DNA of 7,169 nt from DATKDU01 sp035512595 (GCA_035512595.1 DATKDU010000204.1:1-7169), one strand, 5' to 3'. Shown: positions 1 through 6,154, counted from the stretch's first letter. Translations and numbers: made by a program. Notes: generated from the sequence alone by a model not told the origin.

Positions 1-454
1 GCCCCAGCCACCGGTTGGAAGGCGGCTAGGGAAAGAAGTCCGCCCATGAGCGTTCGGCAGGGCTGGCCGCGGGTGATGAACAGGAGTCCCCCAATCGGGG
101 TATTATATCCCCTTATCGCGCCGGAAGAGACGCAGCCGCGCCGCGGCGCGCAAACGCGCTATATCCGACAGAATGCCTGAATCGGACTTGCGGCGAGGAG
201 GGCAGCCGGCCGGGCGGCGGAAGTCAGATGTATACAATAGTTTACAGTCGAGGCTACGCCGGCGGCGGCGATGCAAGTCGGCTCGGCAGGGCTGCGTTTT
301 CGCGCTATCAGTGGAGAGGTGCTCGGGCTGCCGCAAGCGCGCCGCAGGTATTATCACCCCGGCCGCGAGGCGGAAGGCCCAAGCGTTCTTGCCGAGCAAG
401 GGATAACGGCGGACACAACGCCCTAAGTGACTAGAGCGAGTTTCATAACCTCTT
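1..454. other. No supported gene: GC-rich stretch at window edge
   Basis: I see no gene I can support here. Frame 1 of the plus strand is open from the edge to a TGA at 175-177, but the peptide is arginine- and proline-rich and resembles no family I know. Longer open frames on both strands (228-434 plus, 399-103 minus) are also arginine/alanine-rich and look like chance products of GC-rich DNA. Small structures are visible. CCCC/GGGG/CCCC blocks at 88-92, 97-100 and 109-112 could form two mutually exclusive short hairpins. There is a 12-bp palindrome at 138-149. The motif GGTATTAT-NN-CCCC occurs at 99-112 and again at 347-360, and a 12-mer (TCGGCAGGGCTG) occurs at 54-65 and 283-294. I did not recognise RNase P RNA, tmRNA or SRP RNA. 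A decayed gene or an unknown RNA is possible. Confidence 0.5.
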
Positions 455-512
455 GTAGGACGGGCTTCCCAGCCCGCCGCGAGCCAGTGACGGGCTGGGA
501 AGCCCGTCCTAC
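455..512. repeat. 22-bp inverted repeat of two hairpin-forming elements, 3' of the HDOD gene
   Basis: The arms 455-476 and 491-512 are perfect reverse complements, separated by a 14-nt loop. Each arm is itself a small hairpin: CGGGCT and AGCCCG around a TCCC loop. The element can therefore fold as one long stem or as two separate stem-loops. It lies 17 nt beyond the HDOD stop (530) and is the obvious candidate for an RNA 3' end or processing signal of that gene. It has no T-run on either side, so it is not a standard intrinsic terminator. The same design (GTAGGAC, 5-bp stem, TCC/TCCC loop) recurs at 6176-6199 with a different stem sequence, which points to a dispersed REP-like family. No transposase is visible here. 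Confidence 0.85.
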
Positions 513-529
513 GTGTCCAAGAGGGAAAG

Positions 530-2158
530 TCACAGGGCGATCGTTTTCACGGTGTTCCCGCCGGACAAGATAGCGCCGTCCAGGCAGCGCTGGGCTCCTT
601 CGATCAGCTTTTGCGGCGGAAAGTTCTTGGAAGGAACTTCGAGCGTCGCCACGCCGGCGCTGAACGTCGGGCCGGCGATCAACTCCGCCGACGGCTGCTT
701 CGTCCAGGCCTGCGCCTCCTTGAGCGCGTGCCGCATCAACTCCCCCCCTTCATCGCGATCGGCGCCGTCCCACAGCAAGGCAAAGTGCCCGTTCTCCAAG
801 TGCCAGACCGGTCCGCGATCGTCGGTCCACAACGTCAGCCCCCGCGTGATTCCGGCTGCCGCTTGCTCCGGATCGTCCGCCTTGGCCTCCGCCAGCCAGA
901 GGGCAAAGTCATCGACCGCCACCAACACCAGCGTCAGTGCGCTGCGCGCGGCACGGCAGCGGGCGATGGCATCCGCCACGCGGCGCACCAGCAGCGGATG
1001 CGCCGCCAGCGGCAATCGCTCGGTAACCGCTGACTCCGTAGCAGCTCGGGCCCGCAAGGTTTCGGTCGCCGAGACAAGAGCGGTCCTGCGGTGCGTCGGC
1101 TCCTTGATAGGGGTGAAGCCGCGTGCGCCGGCGACGGCGGCCTGAAGCAGCTCCTGCCGCAGATCGCGTGTCTTGAGCAGGAGGGCGCATTCGCGATTGC
1201 GCCAGGCGAGCACTGCGCCGGCAGCGGCGGAAACATCAGACAGATTTCGGTGTGCGGCGACCACCAGGTCGGCGTAACTGTCGCCGCCGGGGAGCTCCAA
1301 CTGAAAGATCCCGGCCAGGTCGCGAACTTTTTCCTGCACGACAGCCGCCACTTGCCGAACCTCCTCGACCGTCAGCCTGCAATACGCCTCGCCCGCTTCG
1401 AGCAATTGCCCCATCGCGGGACCGGCCGGATCGTCGAGCACGCTGGCCAGCAGATGCGCCAGGTGCAGCACCTGAGCCGTGCTGCGGTCGGGAAGACTCA
1501 AACTTTGAACGGCGGCTCGCTCTTGCGGAAATTGAACTGCCTTGAGGAGCGCCGGGGCCAATCCCCAGCTCTCCAGCAAATTCGCGCCAAGCTCGACGTG
1601 GTCAAAACCGAGCGACTGTGTTTCCAGCTCGCGCAGCGCCTCAGGATCGCCGCGGGCTTCGGCCAGCAGCGAAAGGTAGGGAGAGTTGAGCTGCCCGACC
1701 AGGACCAGAATGCCGACGTCCTGGAGCAGCGCTGCCAGAAAGGCCTCGTCGCCGTCGTTGACCGGAAAGGAGGCCGACAGCTCGCGGGCCGCCATCGCCT
1801 TGACCAGGGAATGTCGCCAGTACCAGATAACGGTCTTTGCTTCCAGTCCCTCCCATAACTGCTTGGGGAGGCTGAAGCCCAGGACCAGCATCTTCAGCGG
1901 CTTGATGCCCAACAGCCCCAGCGCCTGCGCCAGGTCGGTCACCTTGCGCGGCAGTCCGAAGATCGAGCTGTTGACGACCTTGAGAATGCGGGCCGTCAGC
2001 GCCGGATCTTTTTCCAGGCAGGTCTTGAGCTCGCGCGTGTCGAGATAAGGCTGGCTCGTCAGCCGGACCACCTCCAGCGCCACGGCAGGCAGCGAATAGA
2101 GCCGGTCGGCATTGGCGACCAGCGGGCCAAGCAGCCCTTCAGGCGGGGCAGTTGTCAT
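530..2158 (-). CDS. HDOD domain regulator with C-terminal degenerate GGDEF-like domain
   Basis: A 542-residue cytoplasmic signalling protein. Residues about 15-215 match the HDOD domain: a YSLPAVALEV start, EKDPALTARILKVVNSS at 49-65, then the ALGLLG helix. The place where true HD phosphohydrolases have HD reads LLQDVG (144-149), so catalysis is not expected; HDOD proteins act as regulators. Residues about 385-540 follow the GGDEF fold: a VAVDDF strand (413-418), FSAGVA (499-504), and a final GGNTVKTI resembling the usual GRNRVK end. The GG(D/E)EF signature is replaced by ENGHF (455-459), so diguanylate cyclase activity is unlikely; it may bind a nucleotide or a partner. The start is uncertain. 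I prefer ATG at 2158 because the domain begins soon after it. A GTG at 2221 would add 21 residues, with only a weak AGG upstream. Neither start has a clear Shine-Dalgarno sequence. Confidence 0.9.
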   Translation of the reverse strand: MTTAPPEGLLGPLVANADRLYSLPAVALEVVRLTSQPYLDTRELKTCLEKDPALTARILKVVNSSIFGLPRKVTDLAQALGLLGIKPLKMLVLGFSLPKQLWEGLEAKTVIWYWRHSLVKAMAARELSASFPVNDGDEAFLAALLQDVGILVLVGQLNSPYLSLLAEARGDPEALRELETQSLGFDHVELGANLLESWGLAPALLKAVQFPQERAAVQSLSLPDRSTAQVLHLAHLLASVLDDPAGPAMGQLLEAGEAYCRLTVEEVRQVAAVVQEKVRDLAGIFQLELPGGDSYADLVVAAHRNLSDVSAAAGAVLAWRNRECALLLKTRDLRQELLQAAVAGARGFTPIKEPTHRRTALVSATETLRARAATESAVTERLPLAAHPLLVRRVADAIARCRAARSALTLVLVAVDDFALWLAEAKADDPEQAAAGITRGLTLWTDDRGPVWHLENGHFALLWDGADRDEGGELMRHALKEAQAWTKQPSAELIAGPTFSAGVATLEVPSKNFPPQKLIEGAQRCLDGAILSGGNTVKTIAL

Positions 2159-2260
2159 GGGGCCGGACAACGGGGTAACTCCGTCGCGGTCAGTCAGGAT
2201 CCGCCGGAGGATAGCCGGCACTCAAGCCTAGCTTGTGCCCCGCCGCCAGGCACCAAGAAG

Positions 2261-2326
2261 ATCGGCCGCGGACGAAAGCCGCAACCGCGCTGGCGCGCGA
2301 TTGCGGAACGATAGTCCGCGGCCGAT
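2261..2326 (-). terminator. Nested 66-nt hairpin downstream of the Flp pilin gene
   Basis: Outer arms 2261-2273 and 2314-2326 form a perfect 13-bp stem (ATCGGCCGCGGAC and its complement). Inside it are a second 6-bp stem, CCGCAA (2279-2284) with TTGCGG (2301-2306), and a third, CGCGC with GCGCG (2286-2290, 2293-2297). The internal loops are unequal. Read on the minus strand it begins 18 nt after the pilin stop codon and is followed by CTTCTTGG, a weak pyrimidine stretch rather than a T-run. It probably ends or protects the pilin mRNA and separates it from the HDOD gene. The stem is certain from the sequence; the role is inferred. Confidence 0.7.
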
Positions 2327-2344
2327 GGTATGGCGAAGGCAAAA

Positions 2345-2527
2345 CTAGCTGCCGCTGCTGATGGCGTTCCCAATCTCGGTGCTGCAACGGTCGAAACAGG
2401 CTCCGGTCTGCTGGGCCAGAAACTGAATCGAGCCCATAGCCGTCCCAACGATCAGCGCGAGCATGACGGCATACTCAACGGCAGTTGGTCCGTCCTCGCT
2501 CTTCAAGAGACGAAGTAGTCTCTGCAC
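2345..2527 (-). CDS. Flp-type (class III signal) pilin, 60 aa
   Basis: A small pilin subunit of the Flp/Fap family, the fibre protein of Tad-type pili, which is cut by a prepilin peptidase and assembled in the envelope. The short basic leader (MQRLLRLLKSEDG) is followed by PTAVEYAVMLAL. Cleavage after Gly13 would give a mature 47-residue pilin with the hallmark Glu5-Tyr6 and one hydrophobic helix (about residues 17-38). The start is a GTG preceded by AGGAGG at a 6-nt gap, the best ribosome binding site in the window, which suggests high expression. The C-terminal part carries a CX3C pair (C44, C48) that could form a disulfide. No tad genes (ATPase, TadE/F, secretin, peptidase) lie in the window, so it is either an isolated pilin or one whose machinery is encoded elsewhere. 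Confidence 0.93.
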   Translation of the reverse strand: MQRLLRLLKSEDGPTAVEYAVMLALIVGTAMGSIQFLAQQTGACFDRCSTEIGNAISSGS

Positions 2528-2533
2528 AACGCG

Positions 2534-2539
2534 CCTCCT
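2534..2539 (-). promoter_or_regulatory. Strong Shine-Dalgarno of the Flp pilin gene
   Basis: AGGAGG lies within a purine-rich AGGAAGGAGG run, 6 nt before the GTG start at 2527. It fixes the pilin start and contrasts with most other genes here, which have no recognisable ribosome binding site. Confidence 0.85.
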
Positions 2540-2777
2540 TCCTCAAGCGAAAGACAATTGACCCCACATTGGGCACCCCCTGCGGAACGACTCGGTAGGG
2601 CAGTTCCGTGAGGCGGGTGCAATGAAAACGTAGGTCACAGGGCGGGTTTGGCAAATTCGATCACACGCATTTTGCGGGTGTCTGCAAAGCCTTGTCGGTG
2701 GCAGCGGTTGTATCAAAGACGCAACTTGATTTGCAAAGCAATGCCCGTCCGCCTGCCGTCTGTCCCCCCTGGCACTC
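2540..2777 (-). promoter_or_regulatory. Non-coding region between FHA gene and Flp pilin, probable pilin promoter/leader
   Basis: About 240 nt without a credible gene. On the minus strand a weak sigma70-like pair is present: TTGCAA (2736-2731) and TACAAC (2712-2707) with an 18-nt spacer. It would give the pilin a leader of about 175 nt. A CGGAAC/GTTCCG stem (2583-2588 with 2603-2608) could form in that leader. I find no convincing sigma54 element and no intrinsic terminator behind the FHA gene. The promoter call is tentative. Confidence 0.3.
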
Positions 2778-3449
2778 CTACGGCTCCCCGATCTGCCGCA
2801 GGTATTCGGCCAGCCGCGACTGAAGATCGAGGATCGCTTGCCACTGGCGAAGCTCGAGCGTCACTTGCTCGGCATCCGACGGCACTTTCACCGAATCGAT
2901 CAGGTTCCGCAGCCGCAGATGGAGGAACTCCAGCATCTCGCACAGTTGGGCCGCCTGGCCGGGGGTCATCCGCTCGGGGACTTCCGGCGGCTCCAAGGCG
3001 TGCAGCGTCGCCTGCAGGTCGCAGTCTTCGTTCCAGTTCAGCTCAAAGTCGAAGCTCGACGCTTTGACCGCTTTGTCTAGCTGCTCGGGTGCAATCAGGC
3101 TGTCCGCCCCCGGACCATCCCCCGATCGCAGCCGGGCCAGCCGCTCGGCAATCTGGTCGCGCGAGCCGAAGAGGAGGACGCTGCGCCCGACAGAGATGAT
3201 GTCCCCGTAGCGGAGGATCTTGAGCTGTGCCTCTTCGCCGTTGACCTTGGTGCCGTTGGTGCTCTCCAGGTCGGTGAGAACGAGGCGGTTGTGATCTTCC
3301 TGGATCTTGAGGTGGTAGCGGCTGATCCGCTCGTCGTTGAGCTGGATGGTGTTTCCCTCTTCGCGGCCAATGGTGATCGGCGGCGCCAAATTCTGGTAAA
3401 TGCGCCCCCGATCAGCGCCGTCCAGCACACGCATCGTGAATCCTGCCAT
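2778..3449 (-). CDS. FHA domain protein with C-terminal helical region
   Basis: A 223-residue soluble protein. Residues about 5-95 form a forkhead-associated domain, which binds phosphothreonine peptides. All key motifs are present: GR (28-29), ISRYH (42-46), STNGT (63-67) and VNG (69-71). The usual phosphate-contacting residues (R29, S43, N65) and structural H46 are intact, so binding is expected to work. The remaining 125 residues are charged and mostly helical, with leucine-rich stretches at about 165-220, suitable for self-association or a partner; I do not recognise a named domain there. The partner kinase is not in the window. Start: ATG at 3449, with only a weak AGGCG upstream; the FHA strand begins at once (FTMRVLDG). 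It faces away from the membrane protein gene and has its own promoter candidate. Confidence 0.92.
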   Translation of the reverse strand: MAGFTMRVLDGADRGRIYQNLAPPITIGREEGNTIQLNDERISRYHLKIQEDHNRLVLTDLESTNGTKVNGEEAQLKILRYGDIISVGRSVLLFGSRDQIAERLARLRSGDGPGADSLIAPEQLDKAVKASSFDFELNWNEDCDLQATLHALEPPEVPERMTPGQAAQLCEMLEFLHLRLRNLIDSVKVPSDAEQVTLELRQWQAILDLQSRLAEYLRQIGEP

Positions 3450-3503
3450 AAACGCCTGACTCGTCGTTCCGGTCCGAACCCCCGAAGGTTGCCGCTAGAT
3501 GCG

Positions 3504-3533
3504 CTTATAACACGCGGGGAAAATCAGGGTCAA
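3504..3533 (-). promoter_or_regulatory. Sigma70-type promoter for the FHA gene
   Basis: On the minus strand, TTGACC (3533-3528) and TATAAG (3509-3504) each match the consensus hexamers at five of six positions, with an 18-nt spacer. Transcription would begin near 3497, giving a leader of about 48 nt before the FHA ATG. It is the best promoter match I saw in the window. The core TTATAA is palindromic, but no -35 at a proper distance is visible for the plus-strand gene. Confidence 0.6.
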
Positions 3534-3601
3534 GTCGCCCGTTTTTTCTCGTTGGCGGCAAGGTATCCTGGGAGTTGATTCCCGCCTCCGCGACTTCCCC
3601 C

Positions 3602-4123
3602 ATGCTCGGCACCCTCTTGACCATCTGGACCATTCGCCTGTCGCTGGCGGCCTACGCGCTGTGGCTGGGAATGCTGCTGGTGCCCAGTGGCAAACTGCCG
3701 CCTGGGAGCCGGCTGCTGGCATCCCGCTGGCTGTACACGCTGGCCTGCGGCCTGTTTTTGGCTCACGTCGTCTGCGCTTTTCAGTTTTATCATCACTGGA
3801 GCCATCAGTCGGCACTGGACGACACGGCCCGCCAGACCGACGAGATGCTCGGCTTCGCCTTCGGCGAGGGGATTTATTTCAGTTACCTGTTCACCCTGTT
3901 GTGGGTAGCGGACGTCGCCTGGCTGTGGCTTTGGCCGCAGCACCGGCCGGCGTGGCTGACCGCGGTCGTGCAACTTTATCTGGCGTTTATCGCACTCAAT
4001 GGGGCAATCGTCTTTGAAGCCGGCATCACCCGCTGGGTCGGCATTCCGGTGGCCGCTGTTCTCGTTGGACTGGCCGTATGGCGGTTTGCCAATCCGCAAT
4101 CTGCAATCCGCAATCCGCAATGA
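3602..4123 (+). CDS. Multi-pass membrane protein of unknown function, paired with the glycosyltransferase
   Basis: I do not recognise the family. The 173-residue product has about five hydrophobic segments: residues 2-25, 39-62, 86-109, 115-136 and 140-159. A polar stretch between the second and third contains HHWSH followed by acidic residues (DDTARQTDE). The clustered histidines at a membrane edge could bind a metal or haem, but that is a guess. The last ten residues (NPQSAIRNPQ) are the translation of a heptamer repeat and are probably not functional. Start: ATG at 3602 is preferred; an in-frame TTG at 3575 would add nine residues and has no well-spaced ribosome binding site either. The stop overlaps the glycosyltransferase start as ATGA, so the two are probably co-translated and may work in the same envelope process. 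Confidence 0.75.
   Translation: MLGTLLTIWTIRLSLAAYALWLGMLLVPSGKLPPGSRLLASRWLYTLACGLFLAHVVCAFQFYHHWSHQSALDDTARQTDEMLGFAFGEGIYFSYLFTLLWVADVAWLWLWPQHRPAWLTAVVQLYLAFIALNGAIVFEAGITRWVGIPVAAVLVGLAVWRFANPQSAIRNPQ
4090..4121 (+). repeat. CAATCCG heptamer repeat spanning a stop/start junction
   Basis: Four full 7-bp units (4090-4096, 4097-4103 with one C-to-T change, 4104-4110, 4111-4117) and a partial unit CAAT (4118-4121). The array supplies the last codons of the membrane protein, the first two bases of the glycosyltransferase ATG and the first base of the overlapping TGA stop. It resembles the short tandem heptamer repeats known from filamentous cyanobacteria in type. Translations of it (NPQSAIRNPQ and the antisense RIADCGLR type) are familiar to me from planctomycete protein sets, though I cannot check that here. 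Confidence 0.9.
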
Positions 4124-5442
4124 AACTCGTCTACCTCACCTCCGGCGCGGCGGGCATGTATTGCGGAAGCTGCATGAACGACAACACGCTCGCCCGCGCC
4201 ATGATCGAGCTGGGGCACGACGTGCAGCTCATCCCGCTCTACACGCCGATCCGCACCGACGACCGGAGCGTGGCCGACGGCCACGTCTTCTTCGGGGGCA
4301 TCAACGTCTATCTCCAGCAGAAGATCCCCCTGTTTCGCTACTTACCGCGGTGGATGGATCATATTCTCGACCAGCCGTGGCTGATCCGCTGGGCGACGGG
4401 CGGCACCGCTTCGACGAACGCCACAACGTTGGGAGCATTGACCGTGTCCATGCTTCGCGGCAGTCATGGCTTTCAGCGGAAAGAAGTCAAGCGGCTGGTG
4501 GAGTGGCTGGCCGGGCATTCGCATCCCGACCTGTTCGTGTTCAGCAACGTCCTGACGGCCGGCTGCGTGCCGGACCTCAAACAGCAATTCGGTGTCCCAG
4601 TCGTCGTGATGCTCCAGGGGGACGACATTTTTCTTCGCGAACTGCCGGAGCCATTCCAGCAGGAGGCGATTGCCGAGATTTGTCAGTTGGCGGAGCAGAT
4701 CGACGGCTTTCTGGCCCACAGCCGGTTCTATGCCGACAAGATGAGCGCCTACCTCGGCATTCCGCGGGAGAAGATTCACGTCGTGCCGCTGGGGATTGAT
4801 ACGCGGGATTTTGAGGGGATTATGGTTGATACCGCGGCCCGTGACAGCCGGCCACCGACGATCGGCTATTTGGCGCGGCTAGCGCCGGAGAAAGGGCTGC
4901 ACGTGCTGGCGGATGCGTTCATGCTGCTGCGCCAAATGCCAGGGATGGAGAAAGCTCGCCTGCGCATCGCCGGTTGGCTGGGGGAGCACCGGCGGGCGTA
5001 TGCCGAGGACGTCTTTGCCAAACTGCGAGCAGCGGGTCTGGAAGAGGCGTTTGAGTATGTCGGCGAAGTTGATCGCCACGGAAAAGTCGAGTTTCTCAAG
5101 TCGATCGACGTTCTCTCGGTGCCGACGACTTACGAGGAACCCAAGGGGTTATTCGTCTTGGAGGCGTTAGCAGCCGGAGTGCCGGTTGTGGTGCCCGAGC
5201 ACGGGGCTTTTCCGGAGATGATCGCGGAGCTTGGCGGAGGCGAGTTGCATCGGCCGGGGGATGCGTCCGATCTGGCGCAGCGCCTGAACCAGATGTTGTC
5301 GCGCCGCAGTGAAATGACCGCTGCCCGGCGGCAGGTCCTGACGCTGCGCAGTAGCCGCTCGGTGGGAGAGTGGACGGCGGCCGCGCTGATGCAATTCAAC
5401 AAGAAAACAGCGCCTAAATCGACCGTTTTGGGAAAAGTTTGA
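4120..5442 (+). CDS. Glycosyltransferase family 4 (GT-B fold)
   Basis: A 440-residue retaining glycosyltransferase that moves a sugar from a nucleotide donor to an acceptor, probably a lipid or glycan at the inner face of the membrane. The N-terminal acceptor domain (about 1-235) has the opening strand LVYLTSG, a GSCMND loop (16-21), and QGDD (166-169). The C-terminal donor domain (about 245-420) has GYLARLAPEKGL with Arg253 and Lys258, the pair that usually holds the diphosphate, and the E-x7-E motif E340 to E348, placed as in GT4 enzymes. Substrates cannot be read from the sequence. The start at 4120 is chosen because KLVYLTSG is the family's first strand; an ATG at 4078 would only add repeat-encoded residues. 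There is no ribosome binding site before it, so translation probably depends on the overlapping upstream gene. The last 29 bp overlap the convergent TPR gene. Confidence 0.94.
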   Translation: MKLVYLTSGAAGMYCGSCMNDNTLARAMIELGHDVQLIPLYTPIRTDDRSVADGHVFFGGINVYLQQKIPLFRYLPRWMDHILDQPWLIRWATGGTASTNATTLGALTVSMLRGSHGFQRKEVKRLVEWLAGHSHPDLFVFSNVLTAGCVPDLKQQFGVPVVVMLQGDDIFLRELPEPFQQEAIAEICQLAEQIDGFLAHSRFYADKMSAYLGIPREKIHVVPLGIDTRDFEGIMVDTAARDSRPPTIGYLARLAPEKGLHVLADAFMLLRQMPGMEKARLRIAGWLGEHRRAYAEDVFAKLRAAGLEEAFEYVGEVDRHGKVEFLKSIDVLSVPTTYEEPKGLFVLEALAAGVPVVVPEHGAFPEMIAELGGGELHRPGDASDLAQRLNQMLSRRSEMTAARRQVLTLRSSRSVGEWTAAALMQFNKKTAPKSTVLGKV

Positions 5443-6019
5443 GGCACAATTCGACGTCACACAGCGCTACTTTCGCATCCTCATAGTCGTGGTCCCGCCG
5501 GATTGCTTCCCGGAAGCACTCAGCCGCTTCGGAAAACCTCTCCTGGGCCCGCAAGACCAAACCGAGGTTCAAATGGGCTTCGTCAATGGCGCCTATTTCG
5601 CACTGGGTACCGCGGCGGTGCATCGTTGCCGCCTCATCGAACTGTCCTGACTTCGCAAGCACGGCGCCCAACATGATGTAGCCAGTCGCATCGTGCGGAA
5701 ACTCTTCGGTTTGCTTGCGATACCAATCAGCGGACTTGGCATAATTCCCCGCTTCTCGAAACAGATCTCCCAGCAACTTCAGCACTCCCCAACGGTTTTC
5801 CTTGGCCATGAGTTCCAGGGCCCGTAACAGAGCACCTTCGGCCTCCTCGTAGCGCGCAAGTTCGCATAGCTGCTGCCCCAGAAATAACCATCCCGGGCCG
5901 AATTCCGGAAAGCGACGAACAAGCCGATAGCCCAGGAGAATGGCGGCCGCCGGGTGGCCCGACTCGATCTCCTTCTTCAATTTGGCAAAATTATGGCGGA
6001 GTCGCTGATGCGGTTGCAT
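5414..6019 (-). CDS. TPR repeat protein, 201 aa
   Basis: Tetratricopeptide repeats form a helical scaffold for protein contacts. At least four units are visible, at about residues 43-70, 77-110, 111-143 and 147-180, each with the usual small/aromatic spacing (for example AHLNLGLVLRAQERFSEAAECF, 148-169 region). No signal peptide, membrane segment or enzyme domain is present, so it is probably a cytoplasmic adaptor; the partner is unknown. The start is ATG at 6019, with GAGG (6028-6025) 5 nt upstream. A longer frame up to 6097 runs through the terminator and into the tRNA-Leu gene and is rejected. The gene sits behind the tRNA terminator and converges on the glycosyltransferase with a 29-bp overlap and no terminator between them. 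Confidence 0.9.
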   Translation of the reverse strand: MQPHQRLRHNFAKLKKEIESGHPAAAILLGYRLVRRFPEFGPGWLFLGQQLCELARYEEAEGALLRALELMAKENRWGVLKLLGDLFREAGNYAKSADWYRKQTEEFPHDATGYIMLGAVLAKSGQFDEAATMHRRGTQCEIGAIDEAHLNLGLVLRAQERFSEAAECFREAIRRDHDYEDAKVALCDVELCLKLFPKRSI

Positions 6020-6024
6020 GACTG

Positions 6025-6028
6025 CCTC
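6025..6028 (-). promoter_or_regulatory. Ribosome binding site deciding the TPR gene start
   Basis: GAGG, 5 nt before the ATG at 6019. It supports this ATG over the upstream in-frame ATG at 6097, which lies inside tRNA-Leu. Confidence 0.65.
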
Positions 6029-6040
6029 ATTTTGCGCAAC

Positions 6041-6067
6041 AAAAAACCCCAACCTTGCGGCCGGGGT
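6041..6067 (-). terminator. Intrinsic terminator of the tRNA-Val/tRNA-Leu unit
   Basis: Read on the minus strand, ACCCCGGCC (6067-6059), loop GCAA (6058-6055) and GGTTGGGGT (6054-6046) form a 9-bp stem with two G-U pairs, closed by a stable GNRA-type tetraloop. The stem runs into six T residues (6046-6041). It begins 3 nt after the tRNA-Leu discriminator base and ends 21 nt before the TPR start. Confidence 0.9.
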
Positions 6068-6070
6068 CAG

Positions 6071-6154
6071 TGCGGTCGAGAGGGCTTGAACCTCCACGCC
6101 CTTGCGGGCGCCAGCCCCTCAAGCTGGTGCGTCTGCCAATTCCGCCACGACCGC
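6071..6154 (-). tRNA. tRNA-Leu(GAG)
   Basis: 84 nt. The acceptor stem GCGGTCG/CGACCGC is perfect, with discriminator A73. The anticodon stem CCAGC/GCTGG holds the loop TTGAGGG with anticodon GAG, reading CUC and CUU leucine codons. A long class II variable arm (GCGCCCGCAAGGGCGT) and the T-loop TTCAAGC agree with a leucine tRNA. The CCA end is not encoded (CTG follows), so it must be added after transcription. It is co-transcribed with tRNA-Val upstream. Confidence 0.97.

Noticed and set aside
103..434. Small open frames at 228-434 (plus) and 399-103 (minus)
   Set aside because: Arginine/alanine-rich products with no family resemblance and no conserved motif. The start contexts do not outweigh this.
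1091..1858. Open frame of 255 codons on the plus strand, and another of 210 codons at 513-1145
   Set aside because: Both lie antisense to the HDOD gene, whose domains are clear. They carry no recognisable motif and are typical shadows in GC-rich coding DNA.
2645..2777. Sigma54 promoter in front of the pilin gene
   Set aside because: TGCCAC and TTTGCA elements occur on the minus strand, but the spacing and the GG of the -24 box do not fit.
4078..4119. N-terminal extension of the glycosyltransferase to an ATG at 4078
   Set aside because: The extra 14 residues are mostly translated heptamer repeat, and the GT4 fold starts at KLVYLTSG right after 4120.
3530..4120. Open frame of 196 codons on the minus strand starting in the heptamer repeat
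   Set aside because: It is antisense to the hydrophobic membrane protein gene, starts with repeat-encoded residues and has low-complexity composition.
3999..4799. Open frame of 266 codons on the plus strand
   Set aside because: It overlaps the membrane protein and glycosyltransferase genes in another frame, is arginine-rich, and the glycosyltransferase motifs show which frame is used.
6020..6097. N-terminal extension of the TPR protein to an ATG at 6097
   Set aside because: It would run through the intrinsic terminator and into tRNA-Leu. The ATG at 6019 has a GAGG at proper spacing.
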